Source of the DNA: Haematobia irritans
Taxonomy: Eukaryota; Arthropoda; Insecta; Diptera; Muscidae
NCBI RefSeq assembly: GCF_050003625.1
Contig: NC_134400.1
Span: 192,477,726 to 192,541,725, forward strand
Reading direction: 5' to 3'
DNA length: 64,000 bases
In this document: one piece after another, positions 34,340 through 44,773 of the stretch
How the letters are laid out: every line of letters begins with the position of its first letter
Position numbering within the stretch: the first letter of the stretch is position 1
The notes under the pieces: generated by a model
Databases searched by the model: none
What the model was told of the DNA's origin: nothing
Seen by the model: the letters and a program-made list of their open reading frames with translations, nothing else
Position numbers and translations under genes: made by a program

Positions 34340-35890
34340 TAGAGGTGTGCACGTGAGTAATATTTTGCTCACGCTCACGCACACTCACGACGGAGAAATC
34401 TTATTCACGCACACTCACGCACGATATTTTTTGGTAGGACTCACGCTCACGAAATGAAAATTTGTACTCACGCACACTCACACACGAAAATCTTTTAAAT
34501 GTCGTGACTCACGAAAAATATCGTGACTCACGAAAAATGTCGTGACTCACGAAAAACCTCGTGACTCACGAATAATTTTATTAGTAATTTACCTACAGAA
34601 CATGACTGAAAACATGAGTATGATTAAAATCGAGAGCGTTATAAAACTCTTAACACCTAAGATATCACAAAAATTATAAATGAATTCCACTCCTACACGC
34701 TCACAAAAAATCGCTTCTGTAACATATACTCCCAAACATATTTTGATTCAAGCATATACATTTTTGGGTATTGCCCAAACATTTATATGTTTGATCTCTT
34801 CCAATATATAATATGTTTGAAAGCATATTAGTCTAAACAATATATGTTTGGGTAGTCTAAGTTTCAAACATTTTGTATTTTTGCATCCAAATTCAATAAT
34901 GTTGTCTTCCAAAAAACAGTATGTTATTATGTGAACATATAATATGTTTGGAAGCATTTTGCACCCAAAAATATTATATGCTTAAAAAAAATTCTCCCAA
35001 ACAATATTGTGCTTAAAATTTTATTTATTTATTTATATATTTACAATCATAACGAATTATGAAAATAAACAGGTAATATAGGTGCTAACAACATAGGTTT
35101 TCGACCTGAATGCTCAAAATTTTATTTCTGCCCAATTGTATATTCCCCCACATCTTTCTCACTTCCACGAGATTTTTTAGTTCTTAGCACCTTTTTCTGT
35201 AATACAAACATTGTAGAAGAAATTATTCAATTGTATGATTTTTTTTATTTTAATTTTACCTTTTGCCGGACGGGGATTCGAACAGCGGACCACACAGTTT
35301 GTAAGGATCAAAGAAGTAGCTGATCAATTGCCCAAGGAAAAATAAAATGTTAATTTTGTAATAACAAGCAACAACCACCAACTTAATTCAATATCGCTCC
35401 CTGTTAAATAGCGCTCCAAGCTACTAAACACATATATGTTTATAGGCTATTTCTAAATTAATATATGTTTGCATCCAAGCATATTATATTTACAAACATT
35501 TTATGTCCCAAACATAATATGTTCTAACATATTAACATATATGTCCCAAACATATTATGCTAGTTTATGAACATTATATGCTTGCACTCAAAAATATTGT
35601 GTTTAAAAATTTGTGTTCCAAACATATAATGTTTATAGCCAAACATATGAAAAACAGCCTTTTTCATCCGTGTAAGCATTTTATGTTCGTAAGCGGGATT
35701 ATTTACGTGAGCGTGTTTTTCCGAAATTCGTTACTCACGCACGCTCAAGAAGATATTATTTTCGTGAATCACGCTCACGCACGACATTTGGTTGGTTAAT
35801 CACGCTCACGCACACTCACGCAGTTTCCCTTAGCGTGACTCACGACTCACGCGTGAGTCACGAAAATTTCGTGTCACGTGCACACCTCTA
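34340..35890. mobile_element. Non-autonomous hAT transposon inside the Transib gene
   Basis: Perfect 17-bp inverted ends TAGAGGTGTGCACGTGA (34340-34356 and, inverted, 35874-35890). Exact 8-bp target duplication GTCTGTAT at 34332-34339 and 35891-35898. Subterminal regions carry many CGTGACTCACGA copies in a row (34500-34570, and again near 35710-35860), likely transposase binding sites. The centre (about 34720-35670) contains AAACATATAATATGTTTG-like palindromic repeats, which may be a further nested unit. No transposase frame is present. It splits the Transib transposase at codons that rejoin exactly when it is removed. Confidence 0.95.
35262..35305 (-). other. tRNA-like B-box segment inside the hAT
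   Basis: The minus strand reads GGTCCGCTGTTCGAATCCCC followed by GTCCGGC, a good pol III B box (GTTCGAATCCC) in a tRNA 3'-half-like context. Upstream there is only a weak A-box candidate (near GATCAGCTACTTC). It may be a SINE head fragment or a mobile unit with an internal pol III promoter. I do not call a functional tRNA. Confidence 0.45.
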
Positions 35891-37839
35891 GTCTGTATGA
35901 CCGAAAATGTTTATTTCGTGCTTCTGCAGCCTCCTCCGACAATTGGCCGATGGGCAACAGTGCATTATCTATGATGGTCGCCCCATGTAATAGTAATTTA
36001 TGCATTGTTGGAGTCATGGGATGCCAGTCGTATAATTCCACATACATTTGCGCGGTGTTGAAGGCATATTCTTTGAATTTGGTTGTATTTATTTTGTGTC
36101 CACTTGAAATCGCCTCTAATAAGATTTTAAATCTATATATTAATTCGTGGTTAATGCCTGTTATGTCCGCCGCTAATTCTGTGTTTTCAAAAAATCTCCT
36201 ACTCGTATTTCCATCATTGGTATTACCAAAATTGGCTTTAGGCATGTCAACCAACAGGCCAGATTCTAAGCGGAATCTTTCTTGGATTTCTTTTTTCCTT
36301 TCTTCTTCTAATGCTTTCTCTTCCTGGGTCCTTTTCTTTCCATATTTCTTCATGGGCAATTTATATGCCAAATGCAGAATGCTCTCAAAAATACGTATTT
36401 TTGCGTGTAATACCGAAATTCCAAACTTAAGAGTATCGGGACTTATTTCGTTCTGTTTGCTTAAATTATTGAAATCTTTGGAAGTGGCGCCACATATATA
36501 GCATCAGCTAGTTGAGGTCGTGTTGGTTACAGCATTGCAAACTTTGCCATCAACCATGGTCATTTTCAAAATGTGATTATAATCAAATTCTTTTTCATCA
36601 ATATGTACTTTTGTAGGAGTGAGGTTCTTAATTTCATTTTACACATAACATATTTCCTCTTTTGTTACATCTGTAGTTTCTTTCACATACCGAAATCTGA
36701 TGGGGCGGCAAAATCGTGGTGATGATGGTGTTGGGTTTTGCCATAACACTTTATTGTTTTCTTTACCACAAATAATATGAAGCGGGACAAAAGAACTCAA
36801 AAATATACTAGCATCAGTTTCGGCGTCTTCTGAGAATTTTTGTTTGTATCGCGCTTGTTGTGACCCGTCACAACCCCATTTATAAATGATCGTTAATGAC
36901 TTTCTTTCAATTTCGTTAAGGGTTAATAACACTTCTTCCAGGTAGATTGATAACCGTTGAATAGTATGATCCATTAGGTATTGTAAATTAATTTCTGCGC
37001 AGGTAGCCGTTACACGCAATGCCGTCTTTGGTGGGTAGCGTTCTTGTTTTGCGTTCAACAAAAGGTCGTAACAAGGGTAATGCTTTGGGTTAGTTGCCCT
37101 TATTATTTCATATTGTCGTCTTGTTAGATCAGCTTCTACGAACATTTTGAGTGCTTGGAACGGGGTCAAAGGAGCAATGGTTTCATTGGTCTTGGAATAG
37201 GCTTTTCTATATTGACTAGCCTTTGTTGGCGAATTTCCTATTTCTTTGAGCACTTTTGAGGCATTTCTCTGTCCCTTCGTTTGCAATATGACTTGTGCGG
37301 CATGTATAATCATTCCATCATCAACATTTGATCGAAGTTCCTCAGTTTTCCTTCTCTTGCTTCGTTCACTCGATTCCGAAAATGATGTGCTCGGACGACC
37401 TGGTTGATTAAGCGAATGCACTGGTATTTCAAAAGTGCCTTCCAGCCAATTCTGGTTGTTTTTCATAAAAACTTCTTCAACTTTATGAGCTTTTAGCCAT
37501 CTCTGTTTAAACTCGTGTTTGATGTAGGAAAATTTATGTTTAAGGTCCTTTTTTCTTTCCACAGTGTCTCCGCAAGACAATAGCAAGTGGTTTTCTAAAA
37601 ATTCCAATTTTTCATCCATATTTGGTAAATTTTGAATTTGCATTTGCTCAAACAGACATTTACGAGTTACTATTTTCACCCCCGATGAACTAGGCATCTC
37701 CATAGCAATTTTTTTTTTAATTTTTTTTAACAAACTACTTTGAACTGCTGTCTGCTGGATTCTGCGAGATTCTGCGGGATTCTGCGGCTCTTGTTTTTTT
37801 TTTAAAGAAAAGCTAAATGTGTAACGTATTCAATAAAAA

Positions 37840-39838
37840 ACAAGTATGTACGGCCGTAAGTTCGGCCAGGCCGAAGCTTATGTACCCTCCACCATGGATT
37901 GCGTAGAAACTTCTTCTAAACACTGCCATCCACAATCGAATTACTTAAGTTGCGGTAACGCTTGCCGATGGCAAGGTATCTTAAAACCTGCTAACACCGT
38001 CTTCTAAATTGTATGTAAGCCCATACGTGGTTATATTAAATCAAAAAAGATCGATCAAATACGTATATAATTCAGTTTGACAAAATTTTCTATAGACATA
38101 ACAAAAATTTAACAAAATTTTCTATAGAAATAAAATTTTCACAAAATTTTCTATAGAAAGAAAATTTTGACAACATTTTCTACAGAAATAAAATTTTAAC
38201 AAACTTTTCTATAGAAATAAAATTTTAACAAAATTTTCTATAGAAATAAAATTTTGACTAAATTTTCTATAGAAATAAAATTTTGACAACATTTTCTATA
38301 GAAGTAAAATTTGAAAAAAAAAAATTTATAGAAATAAAATATGGAAAAAATTTTCTATAGAAATAAAATTTTGACTAATTTTTCTATAGAAATAAAATTT
38401 TGACAAAATTTTCTATAGAAATAAAATTTTCTGTAGAAATAAAATTTTAACAAAATTTTCTATAGAAATAAAATTTTGGTAGATTATTTTTGGCTAGAGT
38501 GGCAACCATGATTATGAACCGTTATCATGTGCTGACACCACGTACCAAATTTCAACGGGATCGGATGAAATTTGCTTCTCTTAGAGGCTCCGCAAGCCAA
38601 ATCTGGGGATCGATTTATATGGGGGCTATATATAATTATGGACCGATATGGACCAATTCCTGCATGGTTGTTGGATACCATATACTAACAACACGTACCA
38701 AATTTCAACCGGATCGGATGAATTTTGCTCCTCTAAGAGGCTCCGGAGGTCAAATCTGGGGATCGGCGTATATGGGGACTATATATAATTATGGATCGAT
38801 ATGGACCAATTTTTGGCATGGTTGTTAGAGACAATATACTAACACCACGTACCAAATTTCAATCGGATCGCATAACTTTTGCTCCTCTAAGAGGCTACGG
38901 GGGGATCGGTTTATATGGGGGCTATATATAATTATGGGCCGATGTAGACCAATTTTTGCATGGTCATTAGAGATATGGACCAATTTTGGCATGGTTGTTA
39001 GAGACAATATACTAACACCATGTACCAAATTTCAGCCGGATTGGATGGAATTTGGTTTTCTTAGTGGCTCCGCAAGCCAAATCTGGGGATCGGTTTATAT
39101 GGGGGCTATATATAATTATGGGCCGATGTAGACCAATTTTTGCATGGTCATTAGAGAACATATACCAACACCATGTACCAAATTTCAGCCGGATCGGATG
39201 AAATTTGGTTTTCTTAGTGGCTCCGCAAGCCAAATCGGGGGATCGGTTTATATGGGGGCTATATGTAACTATGGACCGATATGGACCAATTTCTGCATGG
39301 TTGTTAGAGACCATATACTAACACCATGTGCCAAATTTCAGCCGGATTGGATGAAATTTGGTTTTCTTAGTGGCTCCGCAAGCCAAATCGGGGGATCGGT
39401 TTATATGGGGGCTATATGTAATTATGGACCGATATGGACCAATTTTTGCATGGTTGTTAGAGACCATATACTAACACCATATACCAAATTTCAGCCGGAT
39501 CGGATGAAATTTGCTTCTCTTAGAGCAATCGCAAGCTAAATTTGGGGGTCCGTTTATATGGGAGCTATACGTAAAAGTGGACCGATATGGCCCATTTGCA
39601 ATACCATCCGACCTACATCAATAACAACTACTTGTGCCAAGTTTCAAGTCGATAGCTTGTTTCGTTCGGAAGTTAGTGTGATTTCAACAGACGGACGGAC
39701 GGACATGCTCAGATCGACTCAGAATTTCACCACGGCCCAGAATATATATACTTTATGGGGTCTTAGAGCAATATTTCGATGTGTTACAAACGGAATGACA
39801 AAGTTAATATACCCCCATCCTATGGTGGAGGGTATAAA
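37840..39838 (+). mobile_element. Helentron/DINE-like element, copy 2, carrying a 29-bp array
   Basis: Starts ACAAGTATGTACGGCCGTAA with the hairpin AAGTTCGGCCAGGCCGAAGCTT and TACCCTCCACCATGG. It ends ATGGTGGAGGGTATAAA, so the subterminal TACCCTCCACCAT is inverted at the two ends. The centre has six or so ~150-bp repeats (38550-39560) with TATATGGGGGCTATATATAA. A 29-bp array lies at 38075-38510, in the same position as in the copy at 61386-63277. It lies inside the Transib, upstream of the transposase start, and is younger than it. The runs of similar open frames (YMGAIYNYGPMWTNF) are translations of the central repeat. Confidence 0.75.
38075..38510 (-). repeat. 29-bp array with carrier end inside Helentron-like copy 2
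   Basis: About 14 minus-orientation monomers starting at TTCAGTTTGACAAAATTTTC. They are followed by TTTTGGTAGATTATTTTTGG, CTAGAGTGGCAACCATG. The last 12 bases (GTGGCAACCATG, 38499-38510) are one mismatch from the carrier inverted terminus. The left carrier end is missing. Confidence 0.8.
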
Positions 39839-40282
39839 AAATATGATCCGGACGAATCCTGATCCATAACAAAATTGCTTTTGAAATTAAAAAAAATATT
39901 TTTTTATGTGAAAAAGAGGATATGTTCAACTACCGAAAAATATAACGAAAGTTAAAAATAAAAGTTAAAACTATTATTTATCTAATAGAAGCTTACTTGA
40001 GCTATTGGAATCACTTTACCTTTCACTTCATTACACAACTTAAAATAAGAATACATGCGTATTGCGAAATTTGATATAATCCGGGCACCCAAATCGAAAT
40101 ACGTATCACGTCAACGATCAAATTGCGTCTAATTGCACGTAAGGGGTAACGTATGGTTGTTAAAAAAGGATGGGGGGTAATTCGGGGAAGTGTTTACTAC
40201 AGGTAGACGTCAAAATTTTATGCCTACTACGAATTTCAAATTTTGACTTTTGGCGCCTAATTACTCAATATCTACCTATGTG

Positions 40283-40970
40283 CGTCGGTTCGTAGATATT
40301 CGGTAAGTTATGAGAAATTCGATTTATTGATCATCAGTAGTCAATGAGAAATTCAGTTCTTTGATATTCAGTAGTGAAGAGAACGTTGGGTCATCGATGT
40401 TTGATAGTTGAAGAGGAATTCGGTTCGTTGATAGTCGGCAGTTTATGGCTCGTTTATTCTCCGATTTTTAGGTGATCGTGCTACATGTACGATATATTAC
40501 AATCTCTATAATAAGATCAGGATCTGATGGGAGTAGGCATTCGGGATGTCGTTGATTTATATATATAATCGGGAATTGGTGTTTTCGGTTGCTAGATTAT
40601 CGGTATTTGATGAAAGATTTGTTGATGTAAAATTAACTTCGTTTAAAATCGATGGTGGATGAGAACGTCGGTTCGTCGATAGTATATGACAATTTCTCTA
40701 CTAAGACCAGGTATGTCAACGATTTACAGATAATCGAAAATTGGTATCTTCCCCTGTGATGCAGGAAGTATTTAGTTCGTACCTAATCGGTAGATTATGA
40801 GAACTTCGATTCAACGGTTGCTTGATCGCCAGCTGATAAGAGATTCAGTTCGCCGATGTTCGATAGTTGGTGTAGAATTCGGTTCGTTGATGATCCATAG
40901 TTGAAGAAAAATTCTGTTTATAAAAATTCAGTTCGCCAATGATCAGTTGTTCTTGTTGTTGTAGCTGTTT
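40283..40970 (+). repeat. Degenerate 34-bp satellite and longer repeat, right of the Transib
   Basis: Consecutive units such as GAGAAATTCGATTTATTGAT, GAGAAATTCAGTTCTTTGAT and GAGGAATTCGGTTCGTTGAT start 33-34 bp apart. A larger motif (GGTATCTTCCC.TGTGATG.AG.AAGTA.., AATCGGTAGATTATGAGAAC) is shared with 33660-33750, which suggests a longer nested period. It continues the satellite that the Transib interrupted. Confidence 0.65.
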
Positions 40971-41008
40971 TTAATGTAATTTCATCCATTTTGTGCTATG
41001 CTTTGGTA

Positions 41009-42014
41009 AAGGGTGATACGGTCAAAATTTGGTCAAGGGAAAACGTGTGTAAATTGGTGAAATCGTTTATTTAAAAAATCAAATTAAATTTCTTTTTCAA
41101 GTTCAATTAGTATAAAATCCGGGAAAAATATTCAGTTAGGCTTTCGCTTTTCCAAATCCGAATTGCCGGGCCTCACGCTTGACACCTGCCATCAGATTTT
41201 GTACAGCCACCTTGTCCACCTTCTTCGCCGCAGAAAGCCAGTTTGCCTTGAATTGCTGCTCGTCCTTAGCAGTTTTTTTGGTCTTCTTTAGGTTCCGCTT
41301 GACAATAGCCCAGTATTTCTCAATTGGGCGGAGCTCTGGCGTTTTGGGAGTGTTCTTGTTCTTGGGAACCACCTGCACGTTGTTGGCGGCGTACCACTCC
41401 ATGGCCTTTTTACCGTAATGGCAAGATGCCAAATCCGGCCAAAACAGTACGGAACAACCGTGTTTCTTCAGGAAAGGCAGCAGACGTTTATTCAAACACT
41501 CTTTCACGTAAATTTCTTGGTTGACAGTCCCGGAAGCTATGAAAATGCTGCTTTTCAAGCCACAGGTACAGATGGCTTGCCAAACCAGATATTTCTTTGC
41601 GAACTTTCACAGTTTTATGTGCTTGAAAATATCTGCTACCTTTCCCCTTCCTTTTGCCGTATAAAACTCCTGTCCCGGAAGCTGCTTGTAGTCGGCTTTG
41701 ACGTAGGTTTCGTCGTCCATTAGAGAGGTTAGGGTTTCGCTTGAAACTACCGGCAACTCTCTTTGTCGTCTCAGCGGCTTCCGGTTTTCGATTTCCCCCC
41801 GATCTAGACTTCCTGGCTGTCGACAAACGTTCCCCAAACACTTTAATTACATTTGTAACGGTTGATTTGGCAACTTTTTAGCGATTTTGACAGCTTTGCG
41901 TGCGAGTAGCTCGGATTTTCGCGATGCGCGAGAAAAATTTTGATACGCTGCTCTTCTTGCTTGGACGGAAATACGTCAAGTTTATATTGACCAAATTTTG
42001 ACCGTATCACCCTT
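41009..42014 (-). mobile_element. Tc1/mariner-type DD37E element, defective
   Basis: Inverted ends AAGGGTGATACGGTCAAAAT (41009) and its complement ending at 42014, matching over about 28 bp through TTTGGTCAA. Flanked by TA on both sides (41007-41008, 42015-42016), the Tc1/mariner target. It contains a broken minus-strand transposase. At 1006 bp it is shorter than typical autonomous elements of about 1.3 kb, and the coding region shows an internal deletion between the N-terminal DNA-binding part and the catalytic core. Confidence 0.93.
41136..41990 (-). pseudogene. DD37E transposase pseudogene
   Basis: The minus-strand reading starts in a helix-turn-helix-like segment (PSKQEEQRIKIFLAHRENPS near 41900-41975). 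It then loses frame several times, resumes with the first catalytic Asp region (LMDDETYVKADY), meets an in-frame TGA after FKHIKL (41607-41609), and continues in the same frame to the end (stop at 41136). The second Asp is in FWPDLASCHYG and the Glu in PELRPIEKYWA. I count 37 residues between them, giving DD37E spacing as in the ITmD37E group. The C-terminal third (about 140 residues) is intact. Too damaged to encode an active enzyme. Confidence 0.88.
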
Positions 42015-42016
42015 TA

Positions 42017-42520
42017 GTTCAATTAGTATCTAGTGGTGAGACGGGATAGCTGGGCAAACGAAAAGGTGACGAGTGTCATGTGGCCCTTGATTACAGGTGG
42101 GACACACGTCAGCTACGCTGCTATCAATCATGATAAGTAGGAATAGGGGCGTCTGCACTTGGCTGATCATAGTTGGGTCCGCCGTGAAAAGTCTCACTCA
42201 TCCCATTCTATGGGCACCGAGACCCGGGTACAGGATTAACCTTTTAGCTTCTCACCGCTTCAGCTACAGTATCCTCATGAATCCTGTCCAGACCTGTCTG
42301 GTATGCTGCCTGATCTAGAGGCTATCTTTTATAATCCTGGATCTGGAGCTCTAGAACGTGAAGATTAATCCTTAGGTTGGAGGTTGCCTATCTACAAGAT
42401 AGTGATTTGGATAACAACTTCGATAGCTACCCAAAAGGTATTGCTTTGACAACATGTAATTGTGTCAACGCACTGGGATGATCTTTGTCTCCGCACAAAA
42501 GGTGATCCAGAGGTGTACTG
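42017..42520. other. Unresolved repeat-like sequence before the LINE
   Basis: GC-richer than the surroundings and continuous across the DD37E insertion (GTGCTATGCTTTGGTA before it, AGTTCAATTAGTATCTAGTGG after). It contains TGTGGCCCTTGATTACAGGTG and GGCACCGAGACCCGGGTACAG. Probably part of a decayed LINE in either orientation, but I could not place it in a protein frame. Confidence 0.35.
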
Positions 42521-43640
42521 CGGAGACATCCTGTCGCAGTTCTAAGTGTTCTAAGGCGCTGGGTACCGACGGAATCTTTATTCTAATAATAAGGCATCTG
42601 TGACCACTGGGAGTTGAGTATTTGACCAGACTCCTCAATTTGTCCTCTCACTCATTCTACCCGATGTCTGGAAAATGGGTAGGGTGATTCCACTACTGAA
42701 GCCAGACAAAGGCTCGAGTAAAGGTGAATCAACCAGTCGAAGCCGAGTCATAGGATTGTCCTCATGGCGCTTGACCTATCGAAGGCATTCGATACGGTCA
42801 CCCATGCCAGACTCTTCGAGGACATCGAGAATACGTCTCTACCGGCAGGAACCAAATGGTGGGTTCTAAATTATCTGTGCCAGTGCCAGTCGTTTGTGGA
42901 ATTCCGGGACAAGAAGTCAAGACCTCGAAGAGTGAAACAGGGAGTTTTCCAAGCTGGGGTGATTCCTCCGATAATGTTTAATCTCTACTTGTCCTCTATT
43001 CCGTCCCTATCGGCAGGAACCAAATGTTGGGTTCAAAATTATCTGTGCCAGTGCCAGTCGTTTGTGGAATTCCGAGACAAGAAGTCAAGACCTCGAAGAG
43101 TGAAACAGGGAGTTCTCCAAGGTGGGATGATTCCTCCGATAATGTTTAATCTCTACGTGTCCTCTATTCCACCCCCCTCTTCACGGCGTAGAGATTGTAT
43201 CATATGTGGACGATGGTACAATCATGGTATCCGGGCCCATTGTTGATGACATATGCGATCGTTCGAACGTCTTTCCGCTGATCTCACCAGTTATTTCACT
43301 GCAAGAAATTCTCACCAAATCTTCAGCCACACTATTCACTACATAGACGGCGCAAGTACACAGGTAGTTGAATGTCAGAATCGACGACGCAATAATTCCG
43401 ACCACAAATTACCCCTTTTTGAGACTTCTGTCCATGCCACTGTGGTAGAAACAAGATGCTCAAGTCGCTTGCCGACAGCACTGCGATGCGCACAAAGAAA
43501 CTGTGTTAACTATATATGTCAGGCAATTGGCCGGTTAGTGGTAAACTATGCAGCGCCATTGTGGACACCTCAAACTAAGCAGCACGCAGTGGAATAACAT
43601 ACAGACCTATCAGAACGCTTCAAATGATCGGTAGTTGGTG
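42521..43640 (+). pseudogene. Jockey-like non-LTR retrotransposon reverse transcriptase pseudogene
   Basis: Fragments in the order expected for a LINE reverse transcriptase: ALGTDGI near 42562; VWKMGRVIPLLKPDKGSSKG near 42667-42725; MALDLSKAFDTV (42764-42799); then the FVEFRDKKSRPRRVKQGV segment; and a catalytic box variant SYVDDGTIM, with YVDD at 43203-43214 in place of the usual YADD. It ends with an IGRLVVNYAAPLWTP-like stretch near 43530-43575. The sequence between KGES and ALDLSKAFD is deleted, and a frameshift lies after the C run at 43171-43178. A 168-bp block, 42843-43010, is repeated directly as 43011-43178 without loss of frame. No poly-A tail or target duplication identified. Confidence 0.85.
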
Positions 43641-43900
43641 CTGTGGATCCGAGTCTGTTGCATTTGTTGAATAGTAGAGGATTGATCGTTTCTCCGTAAC
43701 TCGGTTCGTTAACTATTATGAAGCTACATATTCCTCGAAAGGAGAGGATCGGGTACTTGTTTGTTCATCGATATGACGGTAATCAACATCTGCTGCTGCA
43801 ACCTTTGAGTTTCAGACTGTTGAAGCGGACGGTAACAGCTTTGGGTCGATAATCGGTTACGGTCGGTTTTAGTATTACTGACAACTATCATGCAAACTAC
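43641..43900. repeat. Decayed satellite-like sequence
   Basis: Scattered motifs (CGGTTCGTTAACTATTATGAA, GGTCGATAATCGGTTACGG) resemble the 34-bp satellite flanking the Transib, too diverged to define a period. Confidence 0.35.
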
Positions 43901-44758
43901 TCCACTAGCTCGAAGGTCTCAATGGTGGAACTGTAGAACCAAATGTTCCAGTTTTGGAACTGCAGACCCGCAGGTCCCAGTGGGGGAACTATAGGCCCAA
44001 AGGTATCAGTAGTGAAAATGCAGTTCCCAAGGTATCCATGGGGAACTCTAGGCCCGAAGTTTTCAGTGCTAGAACTGTAGTTCCGAAGGTATCAGTGGGG
44101 AAACTGTAAACCCGAAGGCATCAGTGGTGGAGCAGCATATACGAAGATCTCAGTGGTACAACTGTAAGCCCGAAAGTCTCAGTGAGGGAACTGTTAGCCC
44201 GAATATATCAGCGGGTGAACTGTAGGAACTGAATGTCTCAGTAAGAGAACAGTAAGCTCGAATGTCTCAGCGGGGGAATTGTAATCCGAAGGTCTCAGTG
44301 AGGAAAATGTATGCCAGAAGGTATCAGTGGGGGAACTGTAAGCCTGAATTGGTGAAATTGTATATCCAAATATTTCAGTGATACAACTGTAGGCCTGAAG
44401 GTCTCAATAGTGGAACTGTAGATCCAAAGGCCTCTGTGGTGGAGCTGTATATCCGAAAAACTCAAGTAAAGGACCGAAGGTCTCAGTAAAGGAATTGCAA
44501 GCCCGAATGTCTCAGTGGTGGAACTGTAGGTCCTACGGTCTCAGTGAAGGAAATGTATGCCCGAAGGTATTAGTGGGGGAACTATAAGCCGAAGGTATAT
44601 TTAGGGGAACTGTAGGCCCGAAGGTCTCAGTAAAACAACTATAGGCGCGAGGTATTATTGGGGGAACTTTAAGCCCGAAGGACTCAGTGGTGGAACTGTA
44701 GGGCCGAAGGTCTAAATTAGGAAACTATAGGCCCGAAGGTCTTAGCGGTTCTATTTAC
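43900..44758 (+). repeat. Second 29-bp minisatellite, unrelated in sequence
   Basis: About 28 diverged copies of a GGAACTGTAGGCCCGAAGG-TCTCAGTGG-like unit. Neighbouring GAACTNTAG starts at about 44043 and 44072 are 29 bp apart. It shares the length but not the sequence of the A+T-rich 29-bp unit. The same family appears inverted at the right edge of the window. No long open frame follows the period. Confidence 0.85.
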
Positions 44759-44773
44759 TCAAGCGCAGAAAAA

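Larger units (their letters stand above)
34156..37703 (-). pseudogene. Transib/RAG1-like transposase pseudogene
   Basis: DDE recombinase that would cut at CAC termini. The frame starts at ATG 37703 and ends at TAG 34156-34158. Leaving out the hAT and one 8-bp duplicate it is exactly 663 codons. Landmarks: a Ser/Arg/Lys-rich stretch near residue 110-120 (SFSESSERSKRRK); KWGCDGSQQARYKQKF, with the first catalytic Asp in CDG as in the RAG1 core; a WQNPTPSSPRFCRPIRF stretch; a Cys pair CYICGATSKDFNNL aligning with the RAG1 zinc-binding segment; HKLLLHGATI; and GQLSEEAAEARNKHFRSYR, with the catalytic Glu. Damage: TAA at 36639-36641, TGA at 36504-36506, and a hAT between the SYR codons and the last 60 or so codons. 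No frameshift is needed, so decay is moderate. The flanking CAC ends confirm the family. Second catalytic Asp not assigned. Confidence 0.88.
33927..40282 (-). mobile_element. Transib DNA transposon (RAG1-related superfamily), interrupted
   Basis: Left end CACAGTGGTCGATTTG; right end, read inverted from 40282, CACATAGGTAGATATT. About 31 bp align, both reaching TTAGGCG...CC. The 5-bp GC-rich target duplication CGTCG occupies 33922-33926 and 40283-40287. CAC termini with a 5-bp GC-rich duplication are the Transib hallmark. Inside lie a minus-strand transposase pseudogene, a hAT inserted at 34340-35890 and a Helentron-like element at 37840-39838. Without these it is about 2.8 kb, a usual Transib length. 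It entered a 34-bp satellite that can be read continuously across the two flanks. Confidence 0.9.

Noticed and set aside
35878..36501. 207-codon plus-strand open frame
   Set aside because: It is the antisense shadow of the Transib transposase pseudogene.
39144..39539. 131-codon frame with repeated YMGAI.NYGPIWTNF
   Set aside because: It is translation of the ~150-bp central repeat of a Helentron-like element; equivalents occur on both strands and at all copies.
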